Counted from the first letter of the stretch, positions 1 through 11,338 are shown. The stretch: 64,000 nt of DNA from Lucinisca nassula (GCA_963580285.1 OY757011.1:202695644-202759643); one strand, 5' to 3'. Made by a program: numbers and translations. Notes: generated by a model from the letters alone, not told the origin.

Positions 1-14
1 CTTCAAAATAGACA

Positions 15-227
15 TTAACACTTATCTTGGTGAATATTCATTTAAGCCACACCCATTTCTGTCTGTCAACCAATCAACTTACTTGATGTAATTAATTGCT
101 ACAAATTCATAAACTAAATGCAAAACAGTGTAGATCCTGATCAGATGGCTTCTTCAGAAGCCATCTGATCTGGATCTACACTGTTTGCAAAGATAAGGGT
201 TGTCGTGAACAGCAAGATAAGGGTTAA
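15..227. mobile_element. piggyBac-like MITE, copy A
   Basis: Starts and ends with TTAA (15-18 and 224-227) followed by inverted ends TTAACACTTATCTTG / TTAACCCTTATCTTG. The core (123-186) is a long hairpin whose arms begin AAACAGTGTAGATC. TTAA target plus short inverted ends is the hallmark of piggyBac-superfamily non-autonomous elements. Relatives in this window are at 16,855, 31,907 and 33,462. No coding capacity. Confidence 0.75.
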
Positions 228-310
228 TCCATGTGTGCCTAACTTCGCGGGCAAACGTGTCGTTTGCTTACTCCTCCGACAAAAGTGATCTGCAGCACAA
301 CGCGTAATCT

Positions 311-758
311 TGTTTGTTTGTTTGAAATGAAGTGTTACGTCCCCGTCAACACTAGTTAGGTCATCTTGGGACAGGCCTACGTGGCCTAGTGGATAAGAGA
401 GCTAATCATTAGGTCTTGCATCGCTGTTTGCGCCAAGCTCGGGCCACATGCGAGATGTTAAGTTCTGCAATGAGGTCAGAACATTTTTCCCCGGGTTGTC
501 GGTCTGATTGACGATCAGGTCGATATAAGTGAAATAATTTTGAAAGGGCCGTAAAACCAAAAGAGAAATAGGTCATCTTAGAGACTTTAATTACAATTTT
601 TTGGGACTTTTACCGACATTGAGATGAAATGACATTGCAAGCCCTACGCTCTACCCCCGAAAAATATAGTTTATATGCAGGGATGGCCTGACCCGCACCA
701 TTTTTCCTTCTAAGTGGTTTACAAGTACTCATGTGCGGAAGGTTACAGCTCTGAGTGG
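311..758 (-). repeat. SINE-B copy, split by a SINE-A insertion
   Basis: One of many copies of a ~300 bp interspersed repeat that I name SINE-B for this window. Its sense strand starts near GGCCCCGCCCATCGGGGC, includes ATGCTTCCACGCAGAGCTG, and ends GTTGACGGGGACGTTAAAC plus a (CAAA)n tail. The tail makes it look like a retroposed SINE; its head class is not identified. This copy is interrupted at 368-568. Confidence 0.65.
368..568 (+). mobile_element. tRNA-derived SINE (SINE-A), inserted in SINE-B
   Basis: The head has a tRNA-like A box region (GTGGCCTAGTGGATAAGAG) and the body ends GAAAGGGCCGTAAAACCAAAA. Flanked by an 11-bp direct repeat TAGGTCATCTT (357-367 and 569-579), which is the target site duplication inside the SINE-B copy. 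A second full copy is at 8,411-8,645. Confidence 0.75.
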
Positions 759-809
759 AACCTGAACGAGACCTTAAATCAGAAAAAGCAATGGATGACA
801 GACTCAAAA

Positions 810-930
810 CCCCTTTGGTTTCAATTGGAGGCAGGACTTGAGATGTCATTTCACCGCAATGTCGGGCAAAACTCCAATACAAATAAGAAGCTGCGTCTCC
901 AAAATGGCATAGGCTATATATAGTGTCGAG
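810..930 (+). repeat. SINE-B fragment
   Basis: Opposite-orientation fragment matching the middle of SINE-B (CTTGAGATGTCATTTCA ... GTCTCCAAAATGGC). It lies next to the end of the 311-758 copy, so the two form an inverted pair. 931-1,373 holds no recognisable gene; 940-1,000 resembles the palindromic repeat at 28,697. Confidence 0.55.
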
Positions 931-1373
931 GGAGACATTGAACCGGCAACATCGTATCGCTGCCAGCCCGCTGTCGGCTAGCTGGGCTTTTGATATATAT
1001 ACTTACATGTAGGAAGGTCTGCATAGTACAATACCAGTGGTATGCATTGCCATCTGTAAATAGTCTTGTATCTTTTTTTTTTTAAATTCGGATAAGACCA
1101 ATAAAACCATTGAATCACCCGGAGACAGACGATTTTGTTTCACATCTTGAAATTATTATTTATCGAATTCCAATGTTTTCTTGAGTAATCATATTACAAT
1201 GCGGCCATTTTAATGTTTCAGTAATTGTTATCAGACGATAATAACAGTTTTAAAGCGCTCGAATAGTTATTTTATTACATAATGATAATAATAATAGAAA
1301 TAACCAAATCAAATCGCTGCATTCGGATGACATGCGTATTCAGCGATCTATTCCCATCTTCCATGGATCTAAG

Positions 1374-1653
1374 CATCACGAAAACATGCCTATATAGGTT
1401 TGACCCCCTCGAACCCCACTTTTATATAGTAAAACTGAGGTTTGCAGGTGTAAAACTTATTTTTCTTATTTCTGCTCTAAAATATAGATTGTGGGTACTC
1501 GTTAGAACCGCCTCGATAAGGCGGTTCTAACGAGTATCCATAGTCTATATTTTGAGCAGAAATAAGGAAAATATCGTAATTTTTCATCTTAAAATCTTCA
1601 TTTTTTCGGCGAAAAAGGTGGCAGTGTATTTGTATAGGCGTGTTTTCGTAATG
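1374..1653. mobile_element. PAL-MITE type A
   Basis: Short palindromic transposon. Ends are CATCACGAAAACATGCC and the inverted ...GGCGTGTTTTCGTAATG. The centre is a near-perfect hairpin containing GTGGGTACTCGTTAGAACCG and its complement. Flanking modules carry a second short stem (ACCCCACTTT / AAACTGAGGT) and TTTTTCTTATTTCTGCTC near the hairpin. Non-coding; open frames across it are palindrome artefacts. Confidence 0.8.
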
Positions 1654-2360
1654 GTATGACAGTTTTTTTTCTCGATGATCAGTCGTCATGCAGGGGACTT
1701 TCGTTATCACGACAATATTTGTTCCCTGAGATTTTGTCTTTAAATAGAAACAGTTGTTATAAAGAATTTGCCTCTTTAAAGACTTCCAAAAAGGAGCAAT
1801 AGTACGGCCATACTAAATATGTTTATAGTTATACAGATTGCATAACTGACCAGTTTAACTGGTCCGACCTTATAATTCTAGTTGTGTCGCTCGCTTTGTA
1901 GCCCAAGAGTCTTGGGTTAAATCCCCGGTCGGGGAAATCGACTGGAATTTTATTTACAGAATTCTGTAGGTAATAATATAGCTTGCACCATTATTAGTCC
2001 AACAAAGAAATGTTGTATATATTTATACAATTGCCTCCGAGAAATAAACTGAGGCGATTCTAAAAATCTTTCTTGGGCAATGTGTGAATATTTGTTAAAA
2101 TCGCCTCACTTAGTCTATTCTAACAAATATCCATAACACTTCTTTCTTGGGCTGCTACATATTGTAATAGCCTTCATTAATCGGTCTCACACTGTTTCAT
2201 TAAAAATGCCCGTTAACTCGAATGTCGCATGAGGGATGACTTCGTGTGTTTATTTGGTTTTGTGGTTTTAATACAGCAATTTTACTGTACTTCTAGCCGT
2301 CATGTCTACATTTCAGCCAGACGATGATGTACTTGTGTGCTAATATTCTGGCTCAAATAC
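1654..2360. other. No gene; tRNA-like fragment and short hairpin
   Basis: Nothing codes convincingly here. A tRNA-like stretch is listed separately. 2,040-2,160 contains a degenerate inverted repeat with GAGGCGATT / AATCGCCTC, probably an old PAL-MITE relative. Confidence 0.5.
1875..1942 (+). repeat. tRNA-derived fragment
   Basis: CGCTCGCTTTGTAGCCCAAG and GGGTTAAATCCCCGGTCGGG resemble the anticodon and T-arm half of a tRNA, with a B box GGTTAAATCC. No complete D-arm or clean acceptor stem, so a decayed tRNA pseudogene or SINE head, not a tRNA gene. Confidence 0.4.
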
Positions 2361-2639
2361 ATTATGATAACACATCCGTGTGATATAGTGCACTTTTTAA
2401 TAACTCAAAAAAGGTAACTTTTCTCATGAACAGTTGTGATATTTTTCTTATTTATATTCAGAACATAGGTTTTGGGTGCTCGTTAGAACCGCCTCATTGA
2501 GGCGGTCCTAACGAGTACCCACAACCTATGTCTTGGAGCATAAATAAGAAAAATAATGTATACCCCCTTAAACCCCAGTTTTCTCTATATAAAGTGGGGT
2601 TTAAGGGGGTGTTCATTTCACGGACTTGTTCACGTGATG
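2361..2639. mobile_element. PAL-MITE type B
   Basis: Subtype with ends TAACACATCCGTG and CGGACTTGTTCACGTGATG. Central hairpin GGGTGCTCGTTAGAACCG and inverted copy. Shares the ACCCCAGTTTTCTCTATATA / AAAGTGGGGT side stem with type A. Confidence 0.78.
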
Positions 2640-2861
2640 ACATAGTAGTCAGCATGCACAAGTGCATGTACTAATTTTAATCTTCGCTAGACGTGTATGC
2701 CAGCATGTAGATTTTGCTATCATTGCATTAACCCTCGTCCTGCTCAATAAAATAATTTTGCCCCACCAAATACTGACTCTGATCCAATCCAACTACATGT
2801 GTTAATGTATTCGTTAATTTCACAGACTGAATGCTAACAGTGTGGGTCCTGATCAGATGAC

Positions 2862-3170
2862 GGCCCCGCCCGGAGGGGCTTGAAGGATTATGAGGGCTGC
2901 ATAATGATTCCACTCAGAGCTGAAACCGACCCGGACACGACTACTGACAAACCGCTTACAGGATCTAAGCCTGTCCAGATAAAGCGGTGCGAGTCTGCCG
3001 GTCCATGCTTATGAACCCTGCTGGTTTCATTGGGCGACAGGTCTTGTGATGTCATTTCATCTCAGTGTCGGGTAAAAGTCCCACAAAATTGGAAGCAACG
3101 TCTCCAAAATGACCTTTACAGTGTTGACGGAGACGTTAAACCTCAAATCAAACAAATAAAACAAACAAAA
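2862..3170 (+). repeat. SINE-B copy
   Basis: Nearly full-length: GGCCCCGCCCGGAGGGGC head, CCACTCAGAGCTGAAACCG, and a tail AAATCAAACAAATAAAACAA. Non-coding. Confidence 0.7.
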
Positions 3171-3259
3171 TCATGATCAGATGGCATTTGTTCTGGATCT
3201 ACTCTGTTTGCAAATGCAGGATAGTCGTGATCAGCATAACAATGTTTCACACTCATTAC

Positions 3260-3533
3260 CATCACGTGAACAAGTCCGTGAAATGAACACCCCCTTACAC
3301 CCCACTTTGTTTAGAGAAAACTGGGGTTTACGGGGGTAAACATTATTTTTCTTATTTTTACTCCAAGACATTGGTTTTGGATACTCGTTAGAACCGCCTC
3401 AATGAGGCGGTTCTAACGAGTACCCACAACCTATGTTTGCAGTAGAAATAAGAAAAATATGGATTTTCATCTGAAAAGTAGCCATTTTGGAGATGTGAAA
3501 AAATGCACTATGTCGCACGGATGTGTTAGCGTA
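3260..3533. mobile_element. PAL-MITE type B
   Basis: CATCACGTGAACAAGTCCGTG at the left and CGCACGGATGTGTTAGCG at the right, around a hairpin GATACTCGTTAGAACCG. Its right end abuts a type A copy with no visible spacer. Confidence 0.78.
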
Positions 3534-3795
3534 ATACGAAAACACGCCCATTCAAATATTTTGAAAAAGGAAAGTTTTCCGACAAAACAATTCGATATTT
3601 TTTCATATTTTTTCTCTAAACATAGATTGTGTTTACTCGTTATAACCACCTCGGCGAGGCGGTTCTAACGAGTACCCACAATCTATATTTTGACCAGAAA
3701 TAAGAAAAATAATGTTTACCCCTGCAAACCCCAGTTTTAATATTTAAAATGGGGTTTTTGGGTGGTCAAGGTTATATAGGCGTGTTTTCCCGATG
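3534..3795. mobile_element. PAL-MITE type A
   Basis: Left end ACGAAAACACGCCC, right end ATAGGCGTGTTTTCCCGATG; central hairpin is slightly decayed (ATAACCACCTCG versus GAACCGCCTCG). It touches the preceding type B copy, so one element inserted at the edge of the other. 3,796-4,152 has nothing recognisable except a CTACACTGTTTG half-hairpin near 4,090. Confidence 0.72.
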
Positions 3796-4152
3796 TCTTG
3801 GCTGTCAATACAGGTTATTTCTGAACAGGAACTGAAACCTGAGAATTCAGGTGCTGCACAGAAAGTAATTGGTTATTATAATAAATACAACATAAAGCTG
3901 TCAGTTGTCCGTCGACTAAATATGATTCTATTTCTCTAATGGGAAACATAATACTTATAGGTCACCGTAAAGGAAACGCGAAAAGTAATGCAATATAGTC
4001 GTAATTAAATAATACGTGTAGTACTATTAGTTCTTTTGTAGCACACAATACAGACACTGACCAGGCGTTGCGTTCTGTCGCCTCGGGGTCTACACTGTTT
4101 GACAATATCCCCTCTTCGACTCTTAGGCATAATATATAGATTAAATATATCA

Positions 4153-4680
4153 TTTAAACATCGCCCATCGGGGATTGAAAAAAAAGATGTGCTGCATGAT
4201 GCTTCCACGCAGAGCTGAAACCGACCGCACACAAGTAATGGTAAACAGCTTGGAGAATCAAAGCCAAGGCAAAGCGGTGCGAGTCGGACCGTCCACGCTT
4301 ATCAACTCTATTGGTTTAATTGGGCGACAGGGCTTGAGAAGTCATTTCATCCCATTGTCGGATAAAAGTCCCACAAAATTGGAATCAACGTCTCCAAAAT
4401 GACCTGGAGCCAGTTGTTCAAAACTAACGACGTCGTTAGTTAACGTATCGTTAAAACTTTGATCATTAAATAAGGCAAATATGCTAATATTTTTTGCTGA
4501 AAAAATGTGAGCAGCTTTTGCGGATGCAAAAGGTGCTCACATTTTTTCAGCAAAAATACCAAAATTTTAGATATTAAACTTGCTAGAGCAGTTAACAATA
4601 TGACCACTAACGAGTTCGTTAAGCTAACGATGCTTTGAACAACTGGCCCCTGGGACTTTAAAACTCAAATCAGTCAATCA
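4153..4680 (+). repeat. SINE-B copy split by a MITE
   Basis: Head CGCCCATCGGGG at about 4,161 through CTCCAAAATGACCT at 4,405; the last part (ACTTTAAAACTCAAATC) resumes after the MITE at 4,406-4,650. Confidence 0.65.
4406..4650. mobile_element. MITE with CCAGTTGTTCAAA inverted ends
   Basis: Inverted ends GGAGCCAGTTGTTCAAA / TTTGAACAACTGGCCCC enclose a second inner palindrome (GCTGAAAAAATGTGAGCAGC with its complement). A second copy is at 25,851-26,096. Both lie within or directly beside a SINE-B copy. Confidence 0.8.
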
Positions 4681-4793
4681 ACATCTTTTTGAGCATAAAC
4701 TTAGCATACGAACCCAGTCCAGGTTTTTCAGGTAGCTCCTTTGTACTGCGACGTCAAAGCTATGAATAATAGCAATACACGTACAGTAAAACT

Positions 4794-5139
4794 TCGATGG
4801 CTCGAACTCCGATGGCTCGTTTACTATGGATGAGTCGAACCCGTTCTTGAGTCCGCAGGGAGTTCCTCCAAATACGATATAGGGGTAATTTAGGAAGATT
4901 TTCTTCATTTATCTTGCAAAGGTATGCTGTGTGTACTCATTAGAATCGCCTCGATGAGGCGATTCTAATGAGTACACACAACGTACATTTATAATACAGA
5001 ACACCGAAAAGATATCCACAATTATCTCCATTATTCCTTCTGGTATGGCACTAATAGTATCCCTCTGTGGCTCGAACTACCGCTGTCTCGAACAAATTTT
5101 CATGGTCTCAAAGTGGTTCAAGCCATCGAAGTTCGACTG
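4794..5139. mobile_element. pogo/Tigger-like MITE
   Basis: Ends CAGTAAAACTTCGATGGC and the inverted CGAAGTTCGACTG, each next to TA (4,792-93; 5,140-41). CAGT...ACTG ends with a TA duplication fit the pogo branch of Tc1/mariner. Near its middle it carries the same hairpin module as PAL-MITEs, here with both arms changed together (ACTCATTAGAATCGCC / GGCGATTCTAATGAGT). Confidence 0.65.
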
Positions 5140-5206
5140 TAGTCTACGCTAAGCACACATTAATTATTGCAGTAGGCCCTACTAAAATGACAGAACTACC
5201 ATACGT

Positions 5207-5395
5207 ATGTTGTTTTGTTTTGTTTGTTTGTTTAATTTTAGGTTTAACGTCCCCGTCAACACTGTATAGGTCATTTTGGAGACGTTGTTTCCAATTTTGT
5301 GGAATTTTTACCAGACATTTATATGAAATGACATCTCAAGCACAGCCGCCCAATGAAACCAATAGGGTTTTTAAGCATGGACGGTCCGATTAAAA
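5207..5395 (-). repeat. SINE-B fragment
   Basis: (TTTG)n, then TTTAACGTCCCCGTCAACAC through AAGCATGGACGGTCC; the head half is missing. 5,396-5,864 has no recognisable gene. Confidence 0.65.
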
Positions 5396-5864
5396 GCTTC
5401 CGTAGCAACAAAAGTTATCCTTAAGAGTGGGCGTAGACAACAACTCGGATTCAATCGTAAGTTTTGGCCAGTTTACAAACAAATGACCTAACAAAACCAT
5501 GTCGGTTGGTCCAAAAGCCGTATCCTAGCTATCACAATTTACCGTAATGATCCTAAGTATTCAGACAGAAATGAAGAATGGAGTCTCATTCCAATGAAAT
5601 CTTCTGTTGCCCACACCTGTGATCTACAGGCTGTCCACGCGTACTTAAGTAAGAAAATAAACTTACGAGCTTGAGTGCTTGTGGTATATATGATACCGCT
5701 GAACATCTCCCAACTGAAGTCCATTGCCATTATGGCAATTCGGGAGTTCATTGTGATAATAATAATAGTAGGTCTGTTATTACTGACAATGACCAATCTA
5801 AATCACCTACCTTAAATGTTACTGTCTGTGTTCTGATATGGCTGTTGAGATCACTGTCTATTGC

Positions 5865-6140
5865 CATTACGAAAACACGCCTATACAAATACATTGACAA
5901 CTTTTTGGCCAAAATTAGAAATTTTAAGATGAAAAATTGTGAATTTTTTCTTATTTCTGCTCAAAACACAGATTGTGGGGACTCGATAGAACCGCCTCGA
6001 CGAGGCGGTTCTATCGAGTACCCAAAATCTATGTTTTTGAGCAGAAATAAGAAAAAAATGTATACCCCCTTACACCCCAGTTTTGATATATAAAAGTGGG
6101 GTATGGGGGGTCAAAATTATATAGGCGTGTTCTCGTAATG
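5865..6140. mobile_element. PAL-MITE type A with co-varied hairpin
   Basis: CATTACGAAAACACGCC ... GGCGTGTTCTCGTAATG. The hairpin arms read ACTCGATAGAACC / GGTTCTATCGAGT where the usual form is ACTCGTTAGAACC / GGTTCTAACGAGT, so both arms changed in a pairing-preserving way. Confidence 0.8.
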
Positions 6141-6296
6141 AGATAGAGCAACGGAGGTTACATGTTGGCAATGCCTGAACTCTGGCTTTGTTCTGTGTAT
6201 GTTTCTGTTCGGCTTCGCTGATTCATTTTGTCTCATATTCACTAGCACTCTTCTAATGACGCCTCGTCAAATTGCTCGTTCCTTTGTAATTTGTTC

Positions 6297-7930
6297 CTAC
6301 GCCTCTGTTGGGATGATGAACTCCTTGAGGGAGGCTTTGAGGCTGTCCTTGTATCGCTTCTTCTGATCGCAATGGCAGCGTTTGCATATTTCTAGTTCTC
6401 CACAGAGAATTCGCTTTGTAAAACTTTCCTCAGATATTCTGGTAACATGGCCTGTCCATCTTAACTGCGCAAGTTTCAGAAGAATATGTACACTGCATCC
6501 CTGAACCTTGTAGGACTTCTGTTGTGTTTTTTTTTGTTGTTGTTTGTCTTTGAGTAAGTTTATAGCTGATATTATTTTGTTTTGGATAGCCAATTGGCCA
6601 TTTTGAGGGAAAGTAACTGGCTTTCCACTGTTGATCTTTCCATTAAGGTCTGGTTATTTCACGTTTGTATTTCTTTCCCTTTGGTATCTCTGATGGGAGC
6701 TGTGGGTTAATTGTACCGATTCCTGATCATTGCCTTCACTTCTATTCTGTGTCTGGAACCATGTCTTTCCACTCAATCTTTAAACGTTTTCTAAGACAGC
6801 TTGTATGAAAGTGGTTCCAGTCTTTTGGCATGCCGTTTGTAAACTATCCGCGTTCCATATACTTATGGGCCCCGTCAAGCGATTTTGGTACTTATCGCCT
6901 ATGCGAGCAGCGAAGGTTCAGGCGAGCCTGCGCATCCGCGCAGTCTCACCAGAACCTTCGCTGCTCGCTCATACAAGCAGTGAATCAAGAGGAACCTTCA
7001 GACAGAAAGCCATATCCCTGGTCCCTCTGAATGGCTGGGCATGCGCAGTTAAAATTTGTCATGACGGAATGCTCGAAGTCAACAATTCGCTTGGCGGGGC
7101 TCATATAATAGTGTTGGTAGCGCCACAGTTCTGTAGACGTTCAGCTTTTTGTCAAGCTTGATTCAACTTCGATCCCAGACACTACCACGTAGTCGGACAA
7201 ATTATGTACTAGCTTTGACAATCCTGGCATTGACTACATCATCAATGTGTGCGGCTTTTGGCAGTGTATTTACAAGGTAGGTGAACTTGTCTGCCACGTG
7301 CAATCTTTGACCTTTCATTGTGATGGTGGCCTCCTCGTAAGGCTTCCCATGTGCTGGTTGATAAACTACCTTTTCTTTTTAATGCTGATTGTGAGGTCAT
7401 AGCTGTCTCAGGAGTCAGATACTTGATCTACACCTTTTTGCAGCTTCTTATTTGTTGGCGCACCCTTTGTCATATTATAAGCAAAGTGAAACTCGTCTAG
7501 CACCTCTGTCTTGCATCTTTTGAGATTGGAAAGCCTCCCATCAAAGCGACACCTAATAGGTATGCGATTGTCACCATCCTGGAAAACGTCTGTAGCATGG
7601 TAGGAAACGTCATGCTGAATATTGCGGGGCTAGTACACAGCCTGGTTTGAGTCCGTTTGTCATAAGGAATTGATCAGAAATCCACCGTCATTTTGGACCA
7701 TTGCAAGCAGACCAACGTGGAACCGTCCCACCATTGCCATGAACTTGGTTGGACATCCAAATGTCACCATGATTTTTCAAAGACCCTCATGACTGACTGT
7801 GCTTTGGGGAGGTCGACAAAGGTCGTGTAGTGGTTCATGTTCTGTTCCTGGCATTTCTCTTGAAGCTGCCTGGCTGTAAACATAATGTCAATTATTCCTC
7901 TGTCCTTGCTGATGGTTTCATACTTCATGG
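6297..7930 (-). pseudogene. LINE (non-LTR retrotransposon) pol remnant
   Basis: Reverse-strand remnant of a LINE ORF2. A reverse transcriptase segment near 7,770-7,920 shows KDRGIIDIMFTARQLQEKC and TTFVDLPKA, the fingers region with the first catalytic-block context of LINE RTs. Further downstream frames resemble NGLKPGCVLAP (palm). A C-terminal segment at 6,297-6,480 has LKLAQLRWTGHVTRIS and KKRYKDSLKASLKEF, typical after the RT domain in one large animal LINE group; I do not assign a clade. Several frameshifts and stops, no endonuclease seen, and a MITE (6,866-7,101) interrupts it. Certainly dead; identity as LINE is secure. Confidence 0.8.
6866..7101. mobile_element. MITE with GCCCCGTCAAGCGA ends
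   Basis: Inverted ends GGCCCCGTCAAGCGA and TCGCTTGGCGGGGCTC; internal hairpin AGCAGCGAAGGTTC ... GAACCTTCGCTGCTCG. A second, inverted copy is at 26,273-26,505. It splits the LINE remnant, so it arrived later. Confidence 0.75.
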
Positions 7931-8410
7931 AACATACACCATATCTTGTTTTCAGCGTACTTTGTATACTGTACGCCTCCATCCCATGTGTTACTTGGGC
8001 CTGAGAATAATAGAGATACTGATCTGTTCTATTCTGACAATACGTTTGACAGACGCGCAAAACAAACGTCAAGCGGCGTGTAAATGCTTCTGCTTCTGCG
8101 AGAGTCATCGTCTCCAGAAAAGTCCAAGTTGGTAATAAATGTTCGTACGGCTTACACAACGTTCGGAACACATGTGTTGTAACTAGGGTGGGCTTGCAGG
8201 TAAGAACGTATGTGGACACAGTTTATCTGCCGTCTACAGAGTGGTTTACTTGCAAAACATGAGTGAACGACAGCAACGACTGCTATAGTCTGATGGGGAC
8301 TAACGATCACCCACAATACATGTACAATGTATATGACACAAATTTCCATCTAATACATGCATGTTATTTCTGACACCTTCATTAACATGGTCTTACATGG
8401 GCATGTTATC

Positions 8411-8645
8411 ACGGTCCTCAGTGGCCTAGTTGTTAAGAGCGCTGACTCTTGATCATTAAAAGTCTCTCACCGCTGTGGTTCGAGCCTCGCTCGGGTCATA
8501 TGTGAGACACTAAGTTCTGCAACGGAAGGTCAGGTGGTTTTTCTCCGGGTACTCCGGTTTTCGCCCACCTCTGATTAACGATCGGCTCGATATGAGTGAA
8601 ATAATATTGAAAGGGCCGTAAAACCAAAACCAAAACCCAAAAAAA
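8411..8645 (+). mobile_element. tRNA-derived SINE (SINE-A), full copy
   Basis: A box region TGGCCTAGTTGTTAAGAGCG, B box GGTTCGAGCC about 45 bases later, then a body ending GAAAGGGCCGTAAAACC and a (CCAAAA)n tail: internal RNA polymerase III promoter plus A-rich tail. Same family as 368-568. 7,931-8,410 has no other feature. Confidence 0.8.
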
Positions 8646-8679
8646 CTAGACATGTGTCCAAAGTACACAGATGCCCCCG

Positions 8680-10240
8680 CCATATATCTTTGTCGATATG
8701 GCGTGTACCCATTCTCTAGAATGGCACGGGGGTGTCCGGAAGGACCCGGAGCTGTCCACAGTGACCCAAGGTCTGTGTCGGTGAATGCATCTTATCATAA
8801 GGAACAATAATATATATGGTTAAGGGGTGGGGATATGGATAGTTTCTGAGATATAAAGCCTTTAATGAAGCAAAGGGGGCGGGGCATGGCCCAGGGCTGA
8901 CTGTAGGGACCCAAAGTTTGTGTCATGGAATGTGTCATATCATAAGGAACAATAATATATATGGTTTAGGTGTTCGAATCTGATTAATTTTCCAGATAAT
9001 TAGACATTTTGACAGTTTTGCATACAAATTCCTATATGACAATTTTGATCTGTTACGCAATCTGACCATTTGGCCCATCCAGGGGCATGACCCTGGGTCA
9101 ACTTGAACATGAACTGATAGGTCTTGGTCTGAGTAGATGTCATACCAAATTTCAACTTTGTAATATGGATAGTTTCTGAGATATAAAGACTTTAATGAAG
9201 CAAAGGGGGCGGGGCATGGCCCAGGGGTGACCGTAGGGATCCAAAGTCTGTGTCATGGAATGTGTCATATCATAAGGAACAATAATATATATGGTTTAGG
9301 GGTTCGACGAATCCGATTAATTTTCAAGACAGTTAGACATTTTGACAGTTTTGCATACAAATTTCTATATAACGGGGGGGGGGGGGGGGGGGGGCAGTTT
9401 TGCATGCAAATTCCTATATGACAATATTGACCTGTTACGCAATCTGACCCCTAGGCCCACCCAGGGGCACGACTTTGGGTCAACTTGAACATGAACTGAT
9501 AGGTCTTGGTCTGAGAAGATGTCATACCAAATTTCAACTTTGTAGCACAACAGGTAAAAAAATTATGAGCTCTAATGCGAGTCCGAGGTTTCAGCTCGAC
9601 ATTTCAGCTCGACATTTCAGCCCGAGGTGGTTACGAACGTGACATACGCACGAACGCACGTACGCACGTACGGACGTAACAACACGGCGAAACGCTATAT
9701 GCCCCACTCCTGCCAAGGCAGGCGGGGGCATAAAAATGGGCATGTTATACAGCTGGCTCACCGACAATGTAATTCTGTTTTTGTTTTTTTTATCTATTTA
9801 TTTATTTGCGAAAACAGTTTTGCATGCAAATTCCTATATGACAATATTGACCTGTTACGCAATCTGACCCCTAGGCCCACCCAGGGGCACGACTTTGGGT
9901 CAACTTGAACATGAACTGATAGGTCTTGGTCTGAGAAGATGTCATACCAAATTTCAACTTTGTAGCACAACAGGTAAAAAAATTATGAGCTCTAATGCGA
10001 GTCCGAGGTTTCAGCTCGACATTTCAGCTCGACATTTCAGCCCGAGGTGGTTACGAACGTGACATACGCACGAACGCACGTACGCACGTACGGACGTAAC
10101 AACACGGCGAAACGCTATATGCCCCACTCCTGCCAAGGCAGGCGGGGGCATAAAAATGGGCATGTTATACAGCTGGCTCACCGACAATGTAATTCTGTTT
10201 TTTTTTTTTTTTTATCTATTTATTTATTTGCGAAAACAAT
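8680..10240 (+). repeat. Core-repeat array with terminal hairpins (pearl-like)
   Basis: Degenerate tandem units share GTGTCATATCATAAGGAACA, ATATATATGGTT and AGTTTCTGAGATATAAAG. Each complete end shows a GCACGTACGCACGTACGGAC microsatellite and a hairpin GCCCCACTCCTGCC / GGCAGGCGGGGGC. A G tract sits at 9,374-9,394. Related units in reverse orientation are at 12,250-13,000. This is the design of bivalve pearl/Helitron-like elements. Confidence 0.6.
9395..10240 (+). repeat. 420-bp tandem duplication
   Basis: The segment starting CAGTTTTGCATGCAAATTCC occurs at 9,395 and again at 9,815, near identical apart from the length of a T tract. It contains the array end with the microsatellite and hairpin. 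A recent duplication or an assembly artefact. 10,241-10,495 holds nothing recognisable. Confidence 0.85.
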
Positions 10241-10495
10241 CTTATCAGGAAATCTTCCGTTCTCAATTTCTTAACATATAAGCATGTTAAGTAATTTTCG
10301 ATATATCTTTGTTTATTATATCCTTACAAAATACTCGTAGAAGAGGAATCGATACACCTACCCAAAACCTCACATAAGAAATACCAATGGAAAAGAAGCA
10401 CGAACATGAAATAACTAAACCCTAATGAAACGATCACAAGCGGAAAGCCAAAAGGACAGTTACCTTCCCACAAAAATGGCCAAAAGGCTATCAAA

Positions 10496-10539
<44 letters not shown>

Positions 10540-10555
10540 TAATAATAATAATAAA
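10496..10555. repeat. (TAA)n microsatellite
   Basis: About 60 bases of TAA/AAT repeat with one interruption. Confidence 0.95.
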
Positions 10556-10564
10556 ATGAATAAA

Positions 10565-10868
10565 TGAAAGATTTTGATTTGTCTGACGTCCCGGTCAACA
10601 CTGTAAAGGTCATTTTGGAGATGTTGCTTCCAATTTTGTGGGGCTTTTACCCGACATTGAGATGAAATGACATCTCAAGCCCTGTCGCCCAACGAAACCA
10701 ACAGGGTTTATAAGCATGGACGGTCCGACGCTCACACCGCTTTGCCTGGACAGGCTTAGATCCTCCAAGTGGTTTACCAGTACTCGTGTGTGGGTCGGAT
10801 TCAGCTCTGCGTGGAAGCATCATGCAACCAATATATTACTTCAAGCCCTGATGGGCGGGGGCCGTAAA
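10565..10868 (-). repeat. SINE-B copy
   Basis: From GACGTCCCGGTCAACAC to TGATGGGCGGGGGCCGT; full-length apart from its tail. Confidence 0.7.
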
Positions 10869-11060
10869 TGAAAGATTTAAGCTGCATGCAAAGACAAACT
10901 ATAACAAAAATAAGCCGCGACAGAAGAACCTATTTAGAGAAAACGAGGATTTGGAAGGGTATACGATGTGTTATTAATATAGGTTGTGGGTAGCACCTAA
11001 CTGAAGCGCGTCTAAAAGTAACCAGCACCAAAATCTGTCTTTGGGGCATGAACAACAAGC

Positions 11061-11338
11061 CATCACGAAAGCACGCCTATTTAATTTTGACCCCCTTGAA
11101 CATCACTTTTATATAGCAGAAGTGGGGTTTACAGGGGAGACCTTATTTTTTCTTATTTCTGCTCCAAAATATAGATTGTGGGTACTCGTTAGAACCGCCT
11201 CGATGAGGCGATTCTAACGTGTACCCACAATCTATATTTTGAGCAGAATTAAGAAAAATATTACAATTTTTCATCATAAAATCTTCATTTTTGGCTAAAA
11301 AATATTGCTGTGTATTTGTATAGGCGTGTTTTCGTAAT
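11061..11338. mobile_element. PAL-MITE type A
   Basis: CATCACGAAAGCACGCC ... GGCGTGTTTTCGTAATT. Central hairpin GTGGGTACTCGTTAGAACC with two mismatches. A weak older fragment precedes it at 10,940-11,000. Confidence 0.78.

Noticed and set aside
1875..1942. Possible functional tRNA gene
   Set aside because: Only the anticodon/T-arm half resembles a tRNA; no proper D-arm and the acceptor stem does not pair.
5671..6093. 140-codon plus-strand frame
   Set aside because: It runs through a PAL-MITE; similar frames occur in every copy because the palindrome lacks stops in one frame.
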